From Petasospora fabianii (Eukaryota; Ascomycota; Saccharomycetes; Phaffomycetales; Wickerhamomycetaceae), in the NCBI GenBank assembly GCA_022641835.1, contig CP048715.1:2852001-2916000 (forward strand): DNA of 64,000 nt, given 5' to 3'. Made by a program: the position numbers and the translations under genes. The notes under the pieces were generated by a model, which saw nothing but the letters and a program-made list of their open reading frames with translations, searched no databases and was not told the origin of the DNA. Below, piece by piece: positions 19,022 to 27,733 of the stretch. Position 1 is the first letter of the stretch, and the number at the start of each line of letters is the position of its first letter.

Positions 19022-21421
19022 ATGGCGTCCACACGACAAGAGAGCCAGGACGAGAATAACGACAGGGTACCCTGTGACCCAGGCCCTGAAGACAAGGTTC
19101 GTCTTTTGAGAAGACGAACAAACATCCTCAAATCTCTGATGATCCCTGATAATACTGAGTATGTTGGGTTTCTGGAACGTGCAGCAAAAGAAGCCGACGT
19201 TGATTCGCACGATCGAAGTCTACGAAGACGTGATTCCAAACCGGTGACGTATAACGTTGATCGACTGGCATCATCACGACAAAGAACCTCATCGATATCA
19301 CCAGAGATAGGATTGTCATCATCATCATCATCATCACAGGAATGTGCACACCGCAGGCGGAGCATTGTTCCCGCTATGAAAGAAATTGACTGGAATGCCA
19401 ACCCTAGTGTCAATGTCGACAGATCAAGACAAGGAAAGTGCTTGGTTCAGATCAAGTATGCCAAATCTAAATTTTTCCAGTTTAGAGAACCTTCCCCACT
19501 ACGAAAGACAGACAAGCTCGACATTGCTGATCATGAAATGGATGACTTCAATGTTGAGGAAGAGGAAGATGAAGATATGGACACGTATGAGTCTGAGGAT
19601 GAGATGCTGTACCGTGGTGCCCTTCCTAAGGCTGAGGCTGTCAACACACTAACGGTACCATCACGGGCAGATCGTGTCTTATTCAAGAAGTTGTTGAAGA
19701 AGTCAGAACCAGAAAGACTGAGAAATAACACTGTGATATTGAACCAAGATGTGTCAAATGATCCATACTCTCAATCTTCCAGGATCAGATTCATTCAATT
19801 CAGAGACTACGAGATCCAGACATGGTACACCGCTCCTTACCCAGAGGAGTACAGTAAGAACAGAATGCTTTATATCTGTGAGCATTGCTTGAAGTACATG
19901 TCATCAAAATACATCCTTCACAGACACAAACTCAAATGTGACATGTTCCATCCACCAGGGAATGAGGTGTACCGTGATGGTGACAACTCGATCTTTGAGA
20001 TCGACGGACGCAAGAGCGTGATCTATTGCCAGAATCTCTGTCTTCTTGCCAAGCTCTTCCTCAACTCCAAGACACTTTATTATGATGTTGAAGCATTCAT
20101 GTTTTACGTCCTTACAGAGATCGATCCCATCACTAAGCATCATCACTTTGTCGGATATTTCTCTAAGGAAAAGCTCAATTCCACTAACTACAACGTCAGT
20201 TGTATCCTTACTCTTCCAATATACCAGAGAAAGGGGTATGGTAACCTTCTTATGGACTTCTCTTATCTTCTTTCACGCCGTGAATTCAAACAAGGTACAC
20301 CCGAGAAGCCATTGAGTGACCTTGGATTGTTGAGTTATCGTAACTACTGGAAGATTCGCATTGCATACGCGCTCAAACAGATTTATGTCAGATCTAAGGA
20401 ACAGCCAAACGCTGACACATTGAAAGTCTCGGTCGCACAGTTGGCGAATCTGACTGGTATGATCCCATCTGATGTTGTTGTGGGGTTGGAGCAGTGCGAA
20501 GCACTTATCAGGGATCCAGTGAAGGGCAAGTATGCTATCAGTGTCAAACTTGAAAAAATTAACGAGATCATCAAGAAGTGGGAGAGTAAGGGATACGTCA
20601 CATTGAATCCTGATGCGTTATTGTGGAAGCCTATGATCTTTGGGCCGAGCTGTGGCGTTAATCAGGTTGGCTCTTCAGTGGAGTACATGACGAAGAATGT
20701 TGATGGTGAAACAATGAAGCTTGATCCGATGAAAAACAGTATTCAGCTACTGGCCAACTTCTTGAAGGATGACATTGAGGACGCTAGAGACGTTGAGACT
20801 CAAACTATGTCCGAAATATTTGAGGATCGTGTTGATGATAATGATGACGAGGCTGACAATGATGAAAACGCTTATGTTGTGTGCTATCCAGGTATGGAGT
20901 TAAACAAGAAGAAGGCTGTGAAAAAGACCATTGTCTTGGACGAAGAAGAAGAGGAGGGAGAGGAAGAATCATCAGTACCGACAAATGACGAGCAAAATAA
21001 CGCTGCTGTCGGCGCCTCTGAGTTAGTGAAGTCAACACCATCGAGGAGACCAAGAAAACTTGAAGGTATTGATAATTCTCTCGTGATATCTAGTCGCAGG
21101 AGAAGAAATAGAGGCTCTCCAGAGGAGTCAGTGCTCATTGCCCCATCTACACCTGAGACATCCGATCTGGATCTGGACCCGAAGAGTGATTTGGAGCCTT
21201 TGAGCAACGATGAAGAATTCAAGATGGATGGTAGTGTCTCTGCTGACGATGTTGAAGAAGATGATGAATCAAGTGAGGAGCAGAGCATGGTTGATGAGGA
21301 GCGTAAGGAGAATGCCAGGGCACTCAAGGCACAGGGATTTAGAACGAGTAAGAGAATCCAGTCAAAGAACCTATCACAAATCCAGTCTAGAAGGAACTTG
21401 AGATCCAGTTACTGGGGATGA
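19022..21421 (+). CDS. SAS3: MYST histone acetyltransferase (Sas3/KAT6)
   Basis: Sas3 is the catalytic subunit of the NuA3 complex, which acetylates histone H3 Lys14 and Lys23. The 799-residue protein has a disordered Ser-rich N-terminus with an acidic patch, then the MYST domain (about 230-510). That domain contains a C2HC finger (CEHC near 285, then H and C in HRHKLKC), the substrate stretch YNVSCILTLP, the acetyl-CoA loop QRKGYG and the catalytic region KPLSDLGLLSYR. A long acidic C-terminal tail follows, as in Sas3 and unlike Esa1 or Sas2. There is no chromodomain, which excludes Esa1. The ATG at 19022 is the first in frame after an in-frame stop. Confidence 0.93.
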   Translation: MASTRQESQDENNDRVPCDPGPEDKVRLLRRRTNILKSLMIPDNTEYVGFLERAAKEADVDSHDRSLRRRDSKPVTYNVDRLASSRQRTSSISPEIGLSSSSSSSQECAHRRRSIVPAMKEIDWNANPSVNVDRSRQGKCLVQIKYAKSKFFQFREPSPLRKTDKLDIADHEMDDFNVEEEEDEDMDTYESEDEMLYRGALPKAEAVNTLTVPSRADRVLFKKLLKKSEPERLRNNTVILNQDVSNDPYSQSSRIRFIQFRDYEIQTWYTAPYPEEYSKNRMLYICEHCLKYMSSKYILHRHKLKCDMFHPPGNEVYRDGDNSIFEIDGRKSVIYCQNLCLLAKLFLNSKTLYYDVEAFMFYVLTEIDPITKHHHFVGYFSKEKLNSTNYNVSCILTLPIYQRKGYGNLLMDFSYLLSRREFKQGTPEKPLSDLGLLSYRNYWKIRIAYALKQIYVRSKEQPNADTLKVSVAQLANLTGMIPSDVVVGLEQCEALIRDPVKGKYAISVKLEKINEIIKKWESKGYVTLNPDALLWKPMIFGPSCGVNQVGSSVEYMTKNVDGETMKLDPMKNSIQLLANFLKDDIEDARDVETQTMSEIFEDRVDDNDDEADNDENAYVVCYPGMELNKKKAVKKTIVLDEEEEEGEEESSVPTNDEQNNAAVGASELVKSTPSRRPRKLEGIDNSLVISSRRRRNRGSPEESVLIAPSTPETSDLDLDPKSDLEPLSNDEEFKMDGSVSADDVEEDDESSEEQSMVDEERKENARALKAQGFRTSKRIQSKNLSQIQSRRNLRSSYWG

Positions 21422-22324
21422 TGAGATGGGAGTAATGAGTGAGTTATGGACAAACGAACAATCTAATGTTAGCATGATCAAGGTCAGTATTGTAGCAATG
21501 CGTTCAATGGGTGATATTTTCTGTACGAGGTTGTATCGGTTACCGGGGGCACAACAGTGATGTTAGACCCGCACTTATATTAGAGTAGTGAGTGGTGAAG
21601 TGAATCGTAGATCCAAACGCGATCACTTGATGATGACGCAGAACTAAATAATGCGTCATGGTGGGTGAGCCCAGCATGTATATCTTGGCCATGACTGGGG
21701 TAAGTCATCCTGCAGCTGATGTTGCATAAGTGCAAAAAGTAGATGATTGAATAGTCCAAAAAAGAGAAACATACATGAAGTATAGTCCCGAAGTGGTGTG
21801 ACTGATAGCCTTCAACTATTTTAAGTTACCCCCAACTCATGAGGTTTAGGTCTCTGTAAGGAATATTTCGTGCGTGCACCAACGCGCTCGCGTGCATTTG
21901 TTGACGTTTGGCCCAATGCGGAAGCGATATAGATGACACTTGGACGTCCTCTAGGTTCCTATTTTTAGATGTCTTTTCCGGGTTTCCCATAATTATCAAA
22001 GTTCCCCTTGTTAGCAAGACGTTTAGAGAATCTACGAGGAAGTTCTGCTCGCAATATCCCATTTACATCATTATAACTATTCATTACCCCTTCCGCTCCT
22101 CCCGCAAGACGCGTGAAGTACGCGTCTTATTTTTTTTTGCTGCCATTTTCGCGTCGCAGCTGTATCCCTTTTGTCTTTTAAGCCCCCACACACGCCGTTC
22201 AGACGCATTACCCACCGGTTTTATCAAATTCATTGACAAGTACCGACACGTCCTAGTCTTCTCTCAGCTCTCTCACTCTTTCTCTCAGAGCTCTGCCCTC
22301 TCCAATTTCCTTAACCTCCTCAAG
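21422..22324. other. SAS3 3' region and promoter of the coiled-coil gene
   Basis: A 900-bp stretch without a gene. The open frame of the downstream gene extends back into it without an ATG, and I treat that as chance. Near the downstream gene lie two MCB elements in inverted array (22106-22128) and an SCB-like TTTTCGCG at about 22146. Confidence 0.5.
22106..22128 (+). promoter_or_regulatory. Inverted pair of MCB elements
   Basis: AAGACGCGT and ACGCGTCTT form a perfect inverted repeat around 5 bp. Each arm contains the MBF site ACGCGT (22109-22114 and 22120-22125). They lie about 200 bp upstream of the coiled-coil gene's ATG, with an SCB-like TTTTCGCG about 20 bp further on. Predicts G1/S expression. 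Confidence 0.6.
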
Positions 22325-23581
22325 ATGGCTGACTACGACGACTCCCCAGTATATGGGGCTCACGACTCCACACGTCACAATGCCATTGGACTCAAGACCA
22401 CGTCGCTTGCGGTGCTCAACAAGAAGAAGCTACACAAGACCCATACACAGAAGAAGCTTGAAGAGTTCAATATGCAACACAGAATGTCCGTTCATCCCCT
22501 TAGAAATGCTCCTCTCAACAGCATGTCTACTAAGCAGAGCATCAACTCACAGGATTACAACACGGGTACCTTCCAACCACCAACTTTCCATAAATCTTCC
22601 GCTTCATCCGTCAGATCACCATCTTTCAACTCCATGACATATCAACAGCCACCACAGATGTTCCAGCATCATCAACAGCTTCGGTCACACTCACAAGAGT
22701 CTCTGGCTCCACCTCCACTTATGCAGGCCATGCCACAAGGTCATTGGTCTGATGCGTATAGAGACAGTTCGGACAACAGTCTTGGTGTCTACTCACCGTC
22801 ATCGTCAGAGTTTGGCTTTGAGGAGACAAAGTATGCCTCATCGCAAACTAGTCAGAGTGAATGGAGAAGATCGAATGGGGGTGAGCAACAAGAAGAGATT
22901 CTCGCTTTGAAGAAGCAACTCGAGAGACTTGCGCATATTGAGCAGGAGAACGAGGCATTAAAGGAGCGTAACTCCCAGCTGATGCTTGAAAACGATAAGC
23001 TTTCGAAAAGTCAAGTTGAAGAGGCTGATGAAACTCTGTTCCTGGAGTTAGAGGAAACAAAAGCAGACTTGATAAAGACAACAAAGTTGTGTGAAGAGCT
23101 TGAGCTCAAATTCACAGACGCAACTCAGCAGTTGAACAAGTTCAGACTTGTGCACAAGACGACACTCGATCAGAAGAACAGAGAGATTGGGAAACTTAAG
23201 GATGATATCTCCTCTATGGCTTTAGACCCAGAGAAGGACTATACTTTAAGTTCTGAAGACAGTATCAACACAGCTGATACATCACCACTCCCAACTCCGA
23301 AAACAACTCGCCGCTCTTTAAATACCCCAGCATTGGATATCAACGCTGACACGACGAAGCCACAAGAAGTTTCGGGCCAGACAGACCTTGTACAGGACTT
23401 GATCTACACAATTAAGACACTCAAGTCGCATAACGAGGTACTTCTTCGTGAAAAGGATCAACTAACTTGTATGGCTGAGAAGGAGAGACGTGTATTGAGA
23501 GCATTGTCACATACATCGAGAAATAAGACAAAGATAAGGAAGGGGCTGACCATCTTGTCAGAGATTGACACACTTATATGA
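22325..23581 (+). CDS. Coiled-coil protein, unrecognised, G1/S-type promoter
   Basis: I do not recognise this 418-residue protein. Residues 1-60 are basic and polar (MADYDDSPVYG, then NKKKLHKTHTQKKLEE). Residues 60-180 are disordered and rich in Ser, Gln, His and Pro. A coiled coil runs from about 186 to 290 (EEILALKKQLERLAHIEQEN and onward). After a Ser/Thr-Pro spacer (SPLPTPKTTRRS) a second short helical segment (about 350-400) has LVQDLIYTIKTLKSHNEVL. The layout suits a scaffold of the spindle pole, bud neck or septin cortex, and the MCB pair upstream fits a cell-cycle role; both are inference. The ATG at 22325 has a good context (caagATGg) and begins a compact N-terminus. Confidence 0.75.
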   Translation: MADYDDSPVYGAHDSTRHNAIGLKTTSLAVLNKKKLHKTHTQKKLEEFNMQHRMSVHPLRNAPLNSMSTKQSINSQDYNTGTFQPPTFHKSSASSVRSPSFNSMTYQQPPQMFQHHQQLRSHSQESLAPPPLMQAMPQGHWSDAYRDSSDNSLGVYSPSSSEFGFEETKYASSQTSQSEWRRSNGGEQQEEILALKKQLERLAHIEQENEALKERNSQLMLENDKLSKSQVEEADETLFLELEETKADLIKTTKLCEELELKFTDATQQLNKFRLVHKTTLDQKNREIGKLKDDISSMALDPEKDYTLSSEDSINTADTSPLPTPKTTRRSLNTPALDINADTTKPQEVSGQTDLVQDLIYTIKTLKSHNEVLLREKDQLTCMAEKERRVLRALSHTSRNKTKIRKGLTILSEIDTLI

Positions 23582-23992
23582 ATGTGTTAACCTAACTGAA
23601 CGATGACTTGTTACGACTTTACTGATTCTTTTTATTCAATTGTTTGAGCACACAATTTGTTTGAACATACAACTAATTATCTTTTCCACCTTGCTTTGTT
23701 TATTATATTATGGACTCTTCAATTCAGGTAGATTATGTCTCTACAGTTTGTACATCTAATTGTTAAATCATAGAACTATAGGCATCGACGTAGGTGTTTA
23801 TTGGGAGGGGGCGACGGGAGGTTTGTTTGCAATGATAGAGCAGATGTTAGTGATACACATGTTACAGGTAGGAGTTACAGCCAGAAAACACATACTGCAC
23901 CATCATATAGTTATAACATATGTCGTTTATGTAATTGATTCAAGTATTATTACACATACTAAGAGACAGGCAAAATTATGATCCTAAGAAAC

Positions 23993-24065
23993 GGGCGTGT
24001 GGCGCAGTTGGTAGCGCGTTCCCTTAGCATGGGAAAGGTCTTCGGTTCGAATCCGGACTCGTCCA
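23993..24065 (+). tRNA. tRNA-Ala(AGC)
   Basis: A 73-nt intronless tRNA. Acceptor GGGCGTG pairs with CTCGTCC, and the discriminator is A. The anticodon stem TTCCC/GGGAA encloses loop TTAGCAT with anticodon AGC. The T arm GGTTCGAATCC is the B box. G3 opposite U70 gives the G:U pair that identifies alanine tRNA. Almost identical to the S. cerevisiae gene. Confidence 0.97.
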
Positions 24066-24068
24066 TTC

Positions 24069-24079
24069 TTTTCTTTTTT
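24069..24079 (+). terminator. Pol III terminator of tRNA-Ala
   Basis: TTTTCTTTTTT begins 4 nt after the mature 3' end, as expected for RNA polymerase III. Confidence 0.85.
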
Positions 24080-24608
24080 GATATTTTTGTTTTCTACTTT
24101 ATTCTCTGCTCCAGGAATCTTAAGCTCCTGAAAGTTAGTAAAATGACTTTCAAAGTGGATTTGTACTTACATTAAGAGACACATGACTTCATAAGGGGGT
24201 GTCTTAGTATCGAAAACCACTACAAAGATAACTACTAGAAGCCCCCAAAGGGCCCCCAAAAAGCCTCCAAAATAAGAAATATTCGCGACAAAGCGACGCG
24301 AAATGACCGCGGCAAAAAAGTTATGCAACTCCACAAGGTGAACATTGGATTGGCGAAAAAGAGCTGCGGAGAAGTTCTATACCTCATACTTCAGTTCTCT
24401 AAAGACTTGCCACTACGCTTCCTTTCTGTGTACCAAATAAGGAATATTAAGAACATAACTTAGAGAAAAGGGAACAATCTATTCAACACTAAGCATTTCA
24501 GATAACAGCCGGATCATCAAAACAACACACACAGGTCCCTTATCTTATCCGCTCGCCACAGGACTCTCCATCCCACATCATCAAACACTATAAAAACGAC
24601 AAAAGCTC

Positions 24609-25847
24609 ATGTCAGCACCAAGACCCAAACCATGGGAGGTCAGCTCAGGTACTTCTGCAGCTGGTGAGTTCACCCATCGTCTTTATCCGCATTATTGTTC
24701 ATCAACTAACACCCCCGTTGCAGCCGCCTCTGGTGAAGCCACCGACATCTCATCACAACCAACTGTACACTCGCCATCGGTATCGGAACCAACACTTCCT
24801 GAAAGACCAACAGCCCTAACGAGTGCAAGTACAAGCACACCATACTCATATGACTCTACACATGGCGTTGGAGGGCTCGGATCAAGTATGTATGGATCAG
24901 GGTATGGAAGCTCCATGTATGGTGGAGGATTAGGAGGATATGGTAGTTCAATGTATGGAGGAGGACTTGGTGGATACGGATCGAGACTTGGTGGTTATGG
25001 AAGCATGTATGGAAGTGGTTACGGAATGGGTGGAATGTATGGTGGTATGGGGGGAACATATGGTAGTATGGGGGGAATGGGTATGAATGGAGAAGGTGGT
25101 AGTGGGTTCGCTGAGAGTACACAAGCTACATTTCAATTGATTGAGAGTATCATTGGTGCATTTGGTGGATTTGCACAAATGTTGGAAGCTACATACATGG
25201 CTACACATTCATCGTTCTTCACCATGATCAGCGTTGCCGAACAATTTGGTAATTTGAAGAATGCTCTCGGTTCATTTTTGGGTATCTTTGCCCTCATCAA
25301 GTATTTCAAGAAGCTTTTAGCAAAAGTTACAGGGAAACCATTTGCTGAAACTCTCAAGATTGATGCTAAGGAATTCGCCAAATTTGATGCTAAGCAACAG
25401 TCAGAGGCAACTCGTTCCACTAGACGAATCTCACTCAAACCACTTCTCATATTCCTTGCCATGGTGATTGGTACCCCATTCCTGCTCAAGAAGCTCGTGC
25501 TCCATTTGGCAAAGCAGAGAAACATGTCACTTCCAGGCCAATTCCCAGGATCACATCCAGGTCAACCACAACAATCTATTGACATTTCAAATATCGAATT
25601 TGGAAGAGCTTTATACCATTTTGTCCCTGAAAACCCAAATGTTGAACTAGAACTTAAAGAAGGAGATCTCGTTGCTGTATTATCTAAGGCAGATCCAACT
25701 GGCAGACCATCTCAATGGTGGAGAGTTCGTTCCAGAAATGGAAAGACAGGTTACGTTCCAGGAAACTACTTGGAGATCATCAAGAGAAAACCAAGACAAG
25801 ACCCTATCGAGGTAGCATCACCAACACCATCTGAGGCTCATGTTTGA
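24609..25847 (+). CDS. PEX13: Peroxisomal docking protein Pex13 (one intron)
   Basis: Pex13 is a peroxisomal membrane protein of the import docking complex that binds Pex14 and Pex5. The conserved N-terminal RPKPWE motif is at residues 5-10. A Gly/Tyr/Met/Ser-rich low-complexity region follows (YGSGYGSSMYGG-like repeats), able to form the pore meshwork described for Pex13. Next come the membrane region and an SH3 domain near the C-terminus, with FGRALYHFVPE, ELKEGDLVAVL, WWRVRSRNG and GYVPGNYLEII. A 60-nt intron at 24664-24723 (GTGAGT, ACTAAC, CAG) interrupts codon 19. Spliced, the product is 392 residues and reads TSAAAASGEA at the junction. The intron is a multiple of three without stops, so unspliced RNA would still be translated. 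Confidence 0.95.
   Translation: MSAPRPKPWEVSSGTSAAGEFTHRLYPHYCSSTNTPVAAASGEATDISSQPTVHSPSVSEPTLPERPTALTSASTSTPYSYDSTHGVGGLGSSMYGSGYGSSMYGGGLGGYGSSMYGGGLGGYGSRLGGYGSMYGSGYGMGGMYGGMGGTYGSMGGMGMNGEGGSGFAESTQATFQLIESIIGAFGGFAQMLEATYMATHSSFFTMISVAEQFGNLKNALGSFLGIFALIKYFKKLLAKVTGKPFAETLKIDAKEFAKFDAKQQSEATRSTRRISLKPLLIFLAMVIGTPFLLKKLVLHLAKQRNMSLPGQFPGSHPGQPQQSIDISNIEFGRALYHFVPENPNVELELKEGDLVAVLSKADPTGRPSQWWRVRSRNGKTGYVPGNYLEIIKRKPRQDPIEVASPTPSEAHV
24664..24723 (+). other. PEX13 spliceosomal intron (60 nt)
   Basis: Donor GTGAGT, branch ACTAAC at 24705-24710 and acceptor CAG at 24721-24723. The 20 residues it would encode (opening GEFTHRLYPHY) are unlike Pex13, while the flanks join cleanly. Confidence 0.85.
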
Positions 25848-26012
25848 TCTATTTTCTACATATTATGACTTGTACGGCCTTTTAATAACCTTTAATCAGC
25901 GTTGACTAAAAAATAAATCTTGTGTTGTTAATGTAAATCATTCGTAACATTTTTGTACCCTTTGGTTTTCTTATTCATTATGTCGTAAATAGTTTAGTTT
26001 CATAAGCAACTG

Positions 26013-27359
26013 TCAGTCCGAGTCAATAACAACTGGATCATTAGCAGTGCCTTCAACTTCGAACACTTCATCTCCACTCTCCTCAGTATCAAAGAAATCT
26101 GATAAATGGAATGGATCATCTTCCTCGTCCGATAAGACAATTTTCTTAGCTCTCTTCCTAGATGGACCTGCATCGTCATTTGACAGTTTCACATCATTAT
26201 CTTCTTCTTCTTCTTCTTCTTCATCATCACTTAATGCAATTACCTCATCAGCAGTTTCATATGGCTTCCTTTTTTCCAAAACGGTAACGATTTCACCATC
26301 CTTCACTTCCACAATCTCAACGTCATTCTCAACATTCTTCAACACCACATCCATAAAATCATCATGGATCAATTCTGTAGATCCAAATTCAACATTACAT
26401 ACGGGACATTTGAAATCCATCTTGCCCAACCTTTTCAAAGTAAGTTTCAGTTTCGTAAGGGCTAATTTCTTGACGTATTTCACTTCGAACCTCTTTCTCA
26501 CAATTTCAACACTTGCTTCCTTTGATGAAGGTGTTCCATAATTAGGTGGTGGTTCATCCATAGGTTCGTATCTGTACCTGGATTCAGCGAGCTCAGTACG
26601 ATCAAAAAATCCTTCAGGAACGTTGTTGATCTTACAAAGCGTGTGATAATCAAATGCCTGAACATGAGTACATTTTGTTGATTTGACACTGATGTTGATT
26701 CGCTGGCGTGAAACAATATCGATAAGGGGTACTCTCTCTGTGAGTAGTTGGATTTCTTCATCTTCAGATTCTCTGCGTGAGGCTGTGCGCTTCGTTGGGG
26801 GTCTTATTGTCGATGATGGTCGTGGTTGTGACTTGATGGTGTTGGAGTTAGATGATGCAGATTGTGTTGAGTTGAAGGCGGAACGTGGACGTTTGTTATT
26901 GTTGGAGATCTCTATGTACCTTGTTGACGGGTTTTGCGGAACAATATATGCTGATGGTGAATTGGTTCCATTTGTAGTCTGTCGATCCAAACCGAATGGT
27001 TTGGCTGGTGGTAGTAGTGGCGATTGACGAGGAATTCGTATTGTGACGCGTGGTGGTGATCTCCTTTGCACTTGAGCTTGAGGATTTGGATTTAGAATCG
27101 GCGTGTCATTTGATGACGAAGATATCGATGTAGTAGTAGATGACTGATGAGAACCATTGTCGACATTCAAGGTTTGAGGTATCGTTGATGCTGTCTGTGC
27201 TGTAGACGGTGATGATGATGAGAATGAAGTATTAGGTGACACTCCCGATGCTGTTGACATTGGAGCTGGAGTGGAGAAGTCTGTATTATTTGAGACCAGG
27301 GGTCGTACCACTGCTCCGGAGGGTAACGCTTGGGTTGCTTGTGGTTGTTCATTGGTCAT
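26013..27359 (-). CDS. SP-RING protein, candidate SUMO E3 ligase
   Basis: A 448-residue protein with a split SP-RING (MIZ) zinc site. Residues 211-237 read PLIDIVSRQR through KCTHVQAFD, with Cys230 and His232. FKCPVC (Cys318 and Cys321) is the second half. The two halves normally lie about 20 residues apart; here about 86 residues separate them, rich in charged residues. Residues 1-200 are Ser/Thr/Pro-rich and disordered, with no PINIT or SAP domain. The acidic C-terminus has three SUMO-interacting-type motifs: VIALSDDEEEE, KIVLSDEEDD and the terminal PVVIDSD. Nuclear SUMO ligation or targeting is a sound guess, but this is not a plain Siz1/Siz2 orthologue. Its 3' end faces PEX13. Confidence 0.7.
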   Translation of the reverse strand: MTNEQPQATQALPSGAVVRPLVSNNTDFSTPAPMSTASGVSPNTSFSSSSPSTAQTASTIPQTLNVDNGSHQSSTTTSISSSSNDTPILNPNPQAQVQRRSPPRVTIRIPRQSPLLPPAKPFGLDRQTTNGTNSPSAYIVPQNPSTRYIEISNNNKRPRSAFNSTQSASSNSNTIKSQPRPSSTIRPPTKRTASRRESEDEEIQLLTERVPLIDIVSRQRINISVKSTKCTHVQAFDYHTLCKINNVPEGFFDRTELAESRYRYEPMDEPPPNYGTPSSKEASVEIVRKRFEVKYVKKLALTKLKLTLKRLGKMDFKCPVCNVEFGSTELIHDDFMDVVLKNVENDVEIVEVKDGEIVTVLEKRKPYETADEVIALSDDEEEEEEEDNDVKLSNDDAGPSRKRAKKIVLSDEEDDPFHLSDFFDTEESGDEVFEVEGTANDPVVIDSD

Positions 27360-27733
27360 GATGTCTCCTTTGAGGCGACCTAGACCGAGAACACACCACC
27401 AATTAAGGCCCTGTAATACCAGTTTTGGCAGATGATTAGAAATATGAGCGTTGCCGTTCAGGAAGTTCCTTCAAGAAGGGGCACAGACACACGGAAACGG
27501 CGTTGCAAGAGTGAGTTATGGATGATCTCTTATTGTAAAATGGTGAGTATAAAGTCCACTTCTCTCGGATATTTCCGAATTAGTGGGTTTGAATATTGGT
27601 AGGGGCACGCTCCAGCCTTTAGTCTCTTAGTCTCTTTGTCTCTTTGTAGTTTAATCTCTGGACTACAATCTTCAAATGTTAATCAAAAAAACAACTGAAA
27701 ACTAATCATAAATTCGTTGAAACACCACACTAA
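27360..27733. other. Intergenic between permease and SP-RING gene
   Basis: SP-RING promoter and permease 3' region. It holds a short TCTCTTAGTCTCTTTG-type direct repeat near 27620-27650. Nothing else seen. Confidence 0.45.

Larger units (their letters stand above)
23582..24608. other. Intergenic with tRNA-Ala, upstream of PEX13
   Basis: Apart from the tRNA and its terminator, I see GCCCCCAAA-type direct repeats at about 24240-24270 and AT-rich sequence. No other gene. Confidence 0.5.

Noticed and set aside
21908-22324. 139-codon N-terminal extension of the coiled-coil protein
   Set aside because: No ATG, runs through the MCB promoter elements, and the ATG at 22325 gives a natural start.
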